In this document: one piece after another, positions 39,877 through 45,596 of the stretch
Numbering within the stretch: the first letter of the stretch is position 1
Layout of the letters: every line of letters starts with the position of its first letter
Source: Clostridia bacterium
GTDB taxonomy: Bacteria; Bacillota; Clostridia; Oscillospirales; CAG-272
Direction: 5' to 3'
DNA length: 45,596 nucleotides
NCBI GenBank assembly: GCA_017447775.1
Contig: JAFSMU010000015.1
Coordinates: 1 to 45,596, forward strand
Notes under the pieces: generated by a model
The model's input: the letters and a program-made list of their open reading frames with translations, nothing else
Told to the model about the DNA's origin: nothing
Database searches by the model: none
Program-made: the position numbers and the translations under genes

Positions 39877-42642
39877 TTATACAACAATGGTTGTTTTGCT
39901 CCCTTTGCTACCTTCTTTTTTGACAACGATTTGCTTATCGATTCTGTTCTTCAATTCACTTACATGAGAGATGATACCTACAAGCCGATTGCCGTCTGCT
40001 AGTCCGGAAAGCGCTTTCATTGCCTGATCCAAGGACTCGTCATCCAAGGAACCGAAACCTTCATCCACAAACATTGTATCCAGCTTCACACCACCTGCCG
40101 ATGACTGTATTTCATCTGCCAGTCCCAATGCCAACGAGAGCGATGCTTTGAATTGCTCGCCGCCCGATAATGTATTAATCGCACGCTCAGAGCCGTTATA
40201 ATGGTCAATGACATCCAAATCCAAACCGCTTTGACTCCGATTGTTTTCGGCTTCCCGGCGACGTTTCAACTCATACTGTCCGCTTGACATTACCAAAAAT
40301 CTGGTGTTGGCACGTGCGATAATCCGATCAAAATAAGTCGTTTGAATATATGTTTCGAGCATGATCTTTTCTTTGCCTGAAATACTACCGTTTGCCGTGT
40401 TAGAAAGAGCTTTAATCCACGCATAACGCTTTTCAAGAGCATCGAGATTCTCAACCTTTTCGTTGATATGACTCAAAGCATTTCGATTCGTTTTAATACG
40501 CGTGTGAATTGCCTTTGATAATTCGCTGTCCGCCTTTTTCCTTTCTTCTATTTCGGCTTTCTTTTCTTCCTCTTGAGCTTTATCAACTCCGCAACTCTCA
40601 GATAACTGCTTCTCCAATTCTTTTATCGATGAATTGAAGCCGACAATCTTCTTATCGGATTCGGTCAGATTATCCCGCGCTTTTTCAAAGTCCTTCTTGA
40701 GTTTAGATACTTCTTCTCCCAGACGCTTTGCCTCTTTTTCTGCGATTACTTTACTATCAAAGTTCAAAGCTTTCTGATCCTTTTCAAGTTGTTCTTGTTT
40801 GGTTTTCAAGGATGCTTGTTCAGCTTCAATGGCAGTTTTTCGATCGGAAAGATTCTTTTCTCTTTCTTTCAAATTTGATTCTTGCTTAGGCAGATCTTTT
40901 TCAAGCGATTCTTTTCGCTTAATCATTTTTTCGACCTCAGCAAGTTTGCTCTTTATTGTTTTGATTTCATCACTTGCAGTTTGAGTTTCAGTAGGAAGCT
41001 TTTTCTCTGCATCTTCCAACGTGCAATTATCCCACAACTCTTTTATTTGCTTAACAAGTGCTTTCTTTTGCTCATCAAGCGTTGCTTTTGCCGATTTGCA
41101 ATCACCGCTTTTTTCTTCGGCATCCTTTTGAGCTTTTTCGGCAGCTTCTTTCAACTCTTTGAGTTGTGCTTCTGTAGGAGCCTTTTCAGACTTATGGGCA
41201 ATGCAAGGGTGCGTTACAGAACCGCAAACAGGGCATGGTTTGCCTTCTTCAAGAGTCTCTGCGAGAATGCCTGCCTGCTCGTCCAGAAAAGCGCGGTTTT
41301 TTTCATTATAATCCGCAGTTGCTTTATCAGATTCTTCTGAAGCCTTTTTATACTCTTTTTGCAAAGTAGCAAGGCCATCTTCACTTTCGTGGTAACTGTC
41401 ATACGCTTCTGACAATCCTTGTAGCTTTTTTAGTTTTTCTTCTGATTTTTCTTTCTGATTGGAGAGTTTTTCTTTACCTTCTCCTGCATCGGAAAGAGAT
41501 TCCAACTCTTGTTTCTGCTTTTGGTATGTATTGTTATCCGCATCATACGCCGCTTGATCATTTCTCAGTTTTTCTGCGGCTTCCGTATTGGTTGCCTCAG
41601 CTTCGACAATTTCCTTTTTCAACTTATCGAGTTCATCATAACGTGGAAATTCTGCTTCTATTTTTGCCTTTTCATCGGACATTTTTTCCCGCTCCGGCTC
41701 TTTGGCTTTTTCGGCATCAAAGACGACTTGGAGTTTTTGATATTGCTCAGTTTCTTTAGCCAAGCTATTATTCGCTTCTTCCAAAGATTTCTGCGCTTTT
41801 TCCTGCGCTTCAACTTTCCCGAGATTTCCGTTTATTACTTCCAATTGCTTCTCCGCGTCGGCAATCGCTTGATTTAGTTTGCTTTCGCTATCTTCGTCGT
41901 TTGCCAATAACTGCTTTAACAAAGCAACAACATCGGCGGTCTGTAAACTGCCTTCCTTTGCTTTTTTGACCTCAATGGCAAGAACATCGTCTTCATCGCA
42001 AGCGATTCCGCCAATATACTGCTTAATGCTGTCCCTTGCTTTGCCGCATTCAGTATTCAGGGTTCCGGATTCTTCCTTCAGTTTATCTTGTAAAATTTGA
42101 TAGGATTCCGTCTTAAAAATACGGCGAAAGATCTTTTTCCGTTCGTCTGTGGGAGCAAACAGAAGTTTCCAAAAATCTCCTTGAGCGATCATGGCAATCT
42201 GAGCGAATTGATTACGGTCAATTCCCATGATCTCTTCGATCGCTCTATCCACGTCGCGGGTTTTTGTAATCACTCTACCGTCCGGATACCGCAATTCAGC
42301 GTTAGCATGTTCAAGTGTTGATCCTTCTCCTCTGGTTTTGGGACGTTCATACTCGGGGTTGCGTCGAACAGTATATTGTTTTCCGGCATATACAAAGACA
42401 AGCTCTACCTCTGTCGGAATCTCAGCGGCAGCGTATTTTGAGCGGAACATACCAGCAGCGCGACGGTCCCCGCTCGCCTCACCGTATAAAGCAAATGTGA
42501 TCGCATCAAAAATCGTCGTTTTTCCGGCACCCGTGTCACCGGTAATCAAATATAGCCCGCTTGTTCCTAACTGATCAAGGTCAAGCACGGTTTTGGATGC
42601 ATAAGGGCCAAATGCCGACATAGTTAATCTGATCGGTCTCAT
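39877..42642 (-). CDS. sbcC: Exonuclease SbcC, ATPase subunit
   Basis: A 921-residue SMC-like ATPase that with SbcD cleaves hairpins and trims DNA ends (Mre11-Rad50 type). The N-terminal Walker A is TGDTGAGKTTIFDAI. Two long Glu/Lys/Gln-rich coiled coils flank the zinc hook CPVCG (about residue 472) with a nearby C/H region. The C-terminal lobe has signature NTLSGGEQFKASLSLAL and Walker B LDTMFVDEGFGSLD. The full set of motifs is present. The ATG overlaps the sbcD stop (ATGA). Codon use is more AT-rich than in the ABC block to its left. Confidence 0.95.
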   Translation of the reverse strand: MRPIRLTMSAFGPYASKTVLDLDQLGTSGLYLITGDTGAGKTTIFDAITFALYGEASGDRRAAGMFRSKYAAAEIPTEVELVFVYAGKQYTVRRNPEYERPKTRGEGSTLEHANAELRYPDGRVITKTRDVDRAIEEIMGIDRNQFAQIAMIAQGDFWKLLFAPTDERKKIFRRIFKTESYQILQDKLKEESGTLNTECGKARDSIKQYIGGIACDEDDVLAIEVKKAKEGSLQTADVVALLKQLLANDEDSESKLNQAIADAEKQLEVINGNLGKVEAQEKAQKSLEEANNSLAKETEQYQKLQVVFDAEKAKEPEREKMSDEKAKIEAEFPRYDELDKLKKEIVEAEATNTEAAEKLRNDQAAYDADNNTYQKQKQELESLSDAGEGKEKLSNQKEKSEEKLKKLQGLSEAYDSYHESEDGLATLQKEYKKASEESDKATADYNEKNRAFLDEQAGILAETLEEGKPCPVCGSVTHPCIAHKSEKAPTEAQLKELKEAAEKAQKDAEEKSGDCKSAKATLDEQKKALVKQIKELWDNCTLEDAEKKLPTETQTASDEIKTIKSKLAEVEKMIKRKESLEKDLPKQESNLKEREKNLSDRKTAIEAEQASLKTKQEQLEKDQKALNFDSKVIAEKEAKRLGEEVSKLKKDFEKARDNLTESDKKIVGFNSSIKELEKQLSESCGVDKAQEEEKKAEIEERKKADSELSKAIHTRIKTNRNALSHINEKVENLDALEKRYAWIKALSNTANGSISGKEKIMLETYIQTTYFDRIIARANTRFLVMSSGQYELKRRREAENNRSQSGLDLDVIDHYNGSERAINTLSGGEQFKASLSLALGLADEIQSSAGGVKLDTMFVDEGFGSLDDESLDQAMKALSGLADGNRLVGIISHVSELKNRIDKQIVVKKEGSKGSKTTIVV

Positions 42643-43778
42643 TGTTCATCCTCCCAAATTTGTTCTATCAAATCAGAGACGAACGCTTTTTGTTCATCAC
42701 TCATTGGCTGGTTATTTTGTAATTCGTACAAATCCGAAAAAAGTTCAAGCGGCGATTTGGTTTCCACATCCGTTGCGCCGTCGATCTGTGCGGTGTTTCG
42801 GGTGCGCCTGTTATCGTAATCCAGTTTCATCAAATTACGATAAACCGTTCTTATCTTTCCGATTGCGTCAACAATATCTTCTTCGTCCGTCAAGATAACG
42901 TGCGTATAGTCGTTTTGGTAGGATGTGTTTTCATAAAAGCTTTTCTGCATAATGTCGTTATACCTGCCTTTGATCTCTACCATTTCCCGCATAGGCACAA
43001 GCGTTGTTTCTCTCACAGAAAGCGATCCTTTTGCGCCCAACTCCACAATCGTCACAGATTTTTGATCTTTTGCTTCTGAAAAAGAGTATTTCAGCGGTGT
43101 TCCGCAATATCTGATCTTCTCCGATGAACAATTCTGCGGACTATGTAGATGTCCCAATGCAACATAATCAAATGATTCAAAGACGGTTGCATCCACGTTG
43201 TCGGTGCCGCCAACAGAAATGTCTTCTGATTCTGACCGACGTGCTCCGGTCACAAACTGATGTGTCACCAGAACATTTCGCTTTTCCGAGTCAATAGACA
43301 TATGTGAAACAGCGCATTGTATTGAATCTGTGTATGAAATGATCTCCTCGTCTTCATAAAAACGGCGCACGTTAGCGGGCTTTACAAACGGCAACATATA
43401 AAAATTCACGTCTCCAAACTCATCGGAAAGTGTGATCGGCGCAACTTTCCCATCATAAACCGGGGATAAATGTATACCGCTTGCATCCATGATCCGTGAA
43501 CCGAAAGCAATCCGTTCTGCAGAATCATGGTTGCCGCTGATAACAAACACTTCTAGCTTTCTCTTAGCTAAAGACACGAGAAAATCATCAAAAAGTTTTA
43601 CTGCTTCCGCTGAAGGAATAGATTTGTCGTAAATATCTCCGGCAATGATAACGGCAACAGGCTTTTCTACGTCAATGACATTGATTATCTTTTTCAGAAT
43701 GTATTCCTGATCTTCTAACATAGAATACTCGTTTAGTCGTTTTCCTAAGTGAAGATCAGATAGGTGAAGTAACTTCAT
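42639..43778 (-). CDS. sbcD: Exonuclease SbcD, nuclease subunit
   Basis: A 379-residue calcineurin-like phosphoesterase with all Mre11-type metal motifs: LSDLHLGK (about 6-13), AGDIYDKS, SGNHDSAER, VTHQFVTG and LGHLHSPQ. It is the manganese-dependent nuclease partner of SbcC, with which it overlaps by four bases. AAAGGAGG lies upstream of the ATG. Length is normal. There is no clear promoter in 43779-43890; transcription may enter from the right. Confidence 0.95.
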   Translation of the reverse strand: MKLLHLSDLHLGKRLNEYSMLEDQEYILKKIINVIDVEKPVAVIIAGDIYDKSIPSAEAVKLFDDFLVSLAKRKLEVFVISGNHDSAERIAFGSRIMDASGIHLSPVYDGKVAPITLSDEFGDVNFYMLPFVKPANVRRFYEDEEIISYTDSIQCAVSHMSIDSEKRNVLVTHQFVTGARRSESEDISVGGTDNVDATVFESFDYVALGHLHSPQNCSSEKIRYCGTPLKYSFSEAKDQKSVTIVELGAKGSLSVRETTLVPMREMVEIKGRYNDIMQKSFYENTSYQNDYTHVILTDEEDIVDAIGKIRTVYRNLMKLDYDNRRTRNTAQIDGATDVETKSPLELFSDLYELQNNQPMSDEQKAFVSDLIEQIWEDEQ

Positions 43779-43890
43779 TGCTTTGCCCTCCTTTATTCAA
43801 GACATCCGAATTTTGTTTGAAGCAATCTGCGTTCGATAAAGCGCGCGTCGCCTTTATTTTTCCTTTTCGTTTTCAAAAAGATGCAAATCC

Positions 43891-43920
43891 ACAGCCACGG
43901 TTGCCCGTGGCTGTGTGCTT
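43891..43920. repeat. 30-bp direct repeat, right copy
   Basis: Identical over 30 bases to 39831-39860 and in the same orientation, with the same ACAGCCACGG/CCGTGGCTGT stem. It lies 13 bases after the MATE gene stop and can form a hairpin on the minus strand but with no T-run. Confidence 0.85.
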
Positions 43921-43933
43921 CAGTGTAACTCCA

Positions 43934-45256
43934 TTATTCGACTGCAAAAATATTGATCTTGTTCTTTTTCAGGAAATAAGCGTATGCGATGCCCGAAACG
44001 ATACTGTCAAAAGCGTTCCCGATCCCGAACATAAGCGCGATCCCAGTCAGCGTCGGCACCCAGACGCCCGTCAGGTACAGTATGAAAAAAGTCCCGTAAT
44101 AGACCGAATTCGTGACGATCGATTCAAACAGCATATAGTTGGTTTTTCCTCTTCCGTAGAATGTCGCGTCGAACACGTTCTGAATCGCAAACAAAACGTA
44201 AAAACCAAGTAGCACCATCACAAGGTTAAACAGTTTGTCAACGTCCTCAAAATTCAATATGTATTGCATAAACGGCTTATAAAGAGGGATGAAGATGACC
44301 CATGGCAGACAAACCGCGCCGGTGATCGTGAAGTATCCAACGGAATTATTACGGACGGCTTTTTCGTCCGTTGACGTTTCCTGCTTGATGAGTTCGCCGA
44401 GTTGCAAGATCGGAAGCAGAAGCCATCCCCAAATAAAGTTGTTTGCCACCCAGTAAGTTCCTTGTTCGCCGACCATATTGACCATGCGCGAAACCATCAG
44501 CATATAGGCGATATTTCGGACAAATGATTCCGCACCGGAGATACCGCCGATTCTGGCAAACTCCTTCATCCAGACAAAAGACATTTTCTCTTTGTTGAAC
44601 ACGTTATAGCCAAGCCTTGCCAACATAACGAGAATGACGATCACAAGACAAGCGTTCACGATAATGTTGGAAATACCTATGCCGTTGACGCCGAGCTTTG
44701 CCGAAAAAGGCAACGACGAAACAAGGAACGTGTCCGAGATAAGACACAGAACGAGTTTTGCGCCCGTGAGTATGTAAACGAATTTGTCTCGCCCGATTGC
44801 GACCAACGCAACACAGGCAAAACTGAACAAAATCCCGAAAATATTGGCAATGCTCTCAATTCGGATATATGATGCCGACGCCTCAATAATATCTGTTGAT
44901 GTCGCCATCAGTTTCAGAAGGGGTGTTGCGAATATCATAATGACCGCCGCCAAAATGACGTAGATGGCAAGAGAGGTCAAAAGCCCGGTTTTAAGTCGGT
45001 TAGTAAACTCTTTTTTGTCTGCCACCACTTTCCCGACAAAGTAGAACAAAGGCAATATAATGGCTTCGTTGATAACCTCGTAAATCAGATTCACCCACGA
45101 GAGTTGTCCGGCAATGGAATATGCCCAATCCCCAGGCAATTGCCCGAGGAAAAAGACACGAACAGTCGTGTAGATCGTCGGACAAAGCCCCATGATAAGT
45201 AGCGCAAAAAACAGCTTCAAATGAATGTGTTTTAGGGAGTTGATTATTGTTTTCAT
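43934..45256 (-). CDS. MATE-family multidrug/metabolite exporter
   Basis: A 440-residue membrane protein with about twelve hydrophobic helices in two halves, of the MATE (DinF/NorM-like) antiporter family. It would move organic compounds out of the cell using an ion gradient. The opening MKTIINSLKHIHLKLFFALL is a plausible start, with AGAGG 8 bases before the ATG at 45256. The frame stays open upstream, without a stop, into Rhs core sequence (see 45257-45596), so a chimeric protein is possible if the Rhs gene is translated. It ends just before the right copy of the 30-bp repeat. Confidence 0.85.
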   Translation of the reverse strand: MKTIINSLKHIHLKLFFALLIMGLCPTIYTTVRVFFLGQLPGDWAYSIAGQLSWVNLIYEVINEAIILPLFYFVGKVVADKKEFTNRLKTGLLTSLAIYVILAAVIMIFATPLLKLMATSTDIIEASASYIRIESIANIFGILFSFACVALVAIGRDKFVYILTGAKLVLCLISDTFLVSSLPFSAKLGVNGIGISNIIVNACLVIVILVMLARLGYNVFNKEKMSFVWMKEFARIGGISGAESFVRNIAYMLMVSRMVNMVGEQGTYWVANNFIWGWLLLPILQLGELIKQETSTDEKAVRNNSVGYFTITGAVCLPWVIFIPLYKPFMQYILNFEDVDKLFNLVMVLLGFYVLFAIQNVFDATFYGRGKTNYMLFESIVTNSVYYGTFFILYLTGVWVPTLTGIALMFGIGNAFDSIVSGIAYAYFLKKNKINIFAVE

Positions 45257-45596
45257 ACAATGCCTCTTGTCTGATTTTAATGCATTATATATTCTTTGAA
45301 ATGTTTTTGATTGCATCAAATAAACAATTGCGCGATTGTATTGCTGAATTTGTTCGTTTGTTGCATTCTTGGATAGTTGTATAATACACCCACTCGGGTC
45401 CCATGCATTTACCGGATTGCTTCCGCAATATAAATACCAGTTTCCGCCGTCGCGTATCGGGTCTTCCTGAGTAAACCTACCCGTTGTAGCATCATAGTTT
45501 CTCGCTCTCAGATACAGAGTTCCGCAAGCCGTATCATAATACTCGCCACAGTAGCGGAATGGGTTGCCGTCGGTGGTAGAGATATCCTCTTCCTCA
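45257..45596 (-). pseudogene. Rhs core end and start of truncated toxin domain
   Basis: From the right edge the minus strand encodes the classic end of an Rhs shell: GNPFRYCGEYYD, TLYLRARNYDATTGRFTQED and PIRDGGNWYLYCGSNPVNAW, closing with DPSG. Then about 38 residues of toxin-type sequence follow (LSKNATNEQIQQYNRAIVYL, SKTFQRIYNALKSDK), which resemble the front of an M91/NleD-like metallopeptidase toxin domain. The expected catalytic part is missing: the frame passes directly into the MATE gene. The start of the Rhs gene lies beyond the window. Confidence 0.8.

Overview
The window looks like chromosomal DNA of a low-to-mid GC, Gram-positive anaerobe of the class Clostridia, probably gut-associated and possibly uncultured. 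The signs are Clostridia-style signal peptides (MKK...MLLALVMV), strong AGGAGG ribosome sites, TTGACA/TATAAT promoters, ATGA-coupled operons, a SpoIIE-type phosphatase, rubredoxin, Cys-type glutathione peroxidase and Rhs/YD proteins. This is inference from gene style; no rRNA or marker gene is present.

Left part (1-14.9 kb): two large secreted proteins, each beside a two-component system. The first (1-3023, minus, incomplete) is divergent from an unusual regulator with an N-terminal XRE helix-turn-helix and a C-terminal receiver domain, coupled to a LytS-like 7TM histidine kinase. After cysteine synthase comes a pair of unknown small proteins, then a three-gene operon (degenerate sensor, NarL-type kinase, LuxR-type regulator), then a 1301-residue membrane-anchored Cys-pair protein. 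The unknown pair, the sensor operon and the surface protein share a promoter design (TCACT-N7-GTGAC overlapping the -35 box), which suggests a local regulon.

Middle (14.9-23.3 kb, minus strand): a stress-type operon (7TM-SpoIIE phosphatase, glutathione peroxidase, metallo-beta-lactamase/rubredoxin fusion, TMEM175-like channel), then an NRPS (A-T-C) coupled to a carboxylesterase under a palindromic promoter.

Accessory part (23.3-45.6 kb): 23.4-26.4 kb is an AT-rich array in which short Rhs/YD core remnants and toxin tails alternate with intact small genes that look like immunity genes, next to a frameshifted IS200. From 27.4 to 38.4 kb is a long minus-strand gene train: a MacB-like ABC pair, three proteins resembling L-2-amino-thiazoline-4-carboxylate hydrolase, three methyltransferases, a heterodimeric ABC transporter with YbtP/Q-like features and a broken ZIP metal transporter, headed by a strong promoter with two GTTAGC-N4-GCTAAC operators. 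A decayed IS21 element, sbcD-sbcC between two copies of a 30-bp direct repeat, and a MATE exporter follow. The MATE frame is continuous with an Rhs core at the right edge, so the 26.4-45.3 kb block lies between two pieces of Rhs DNA.
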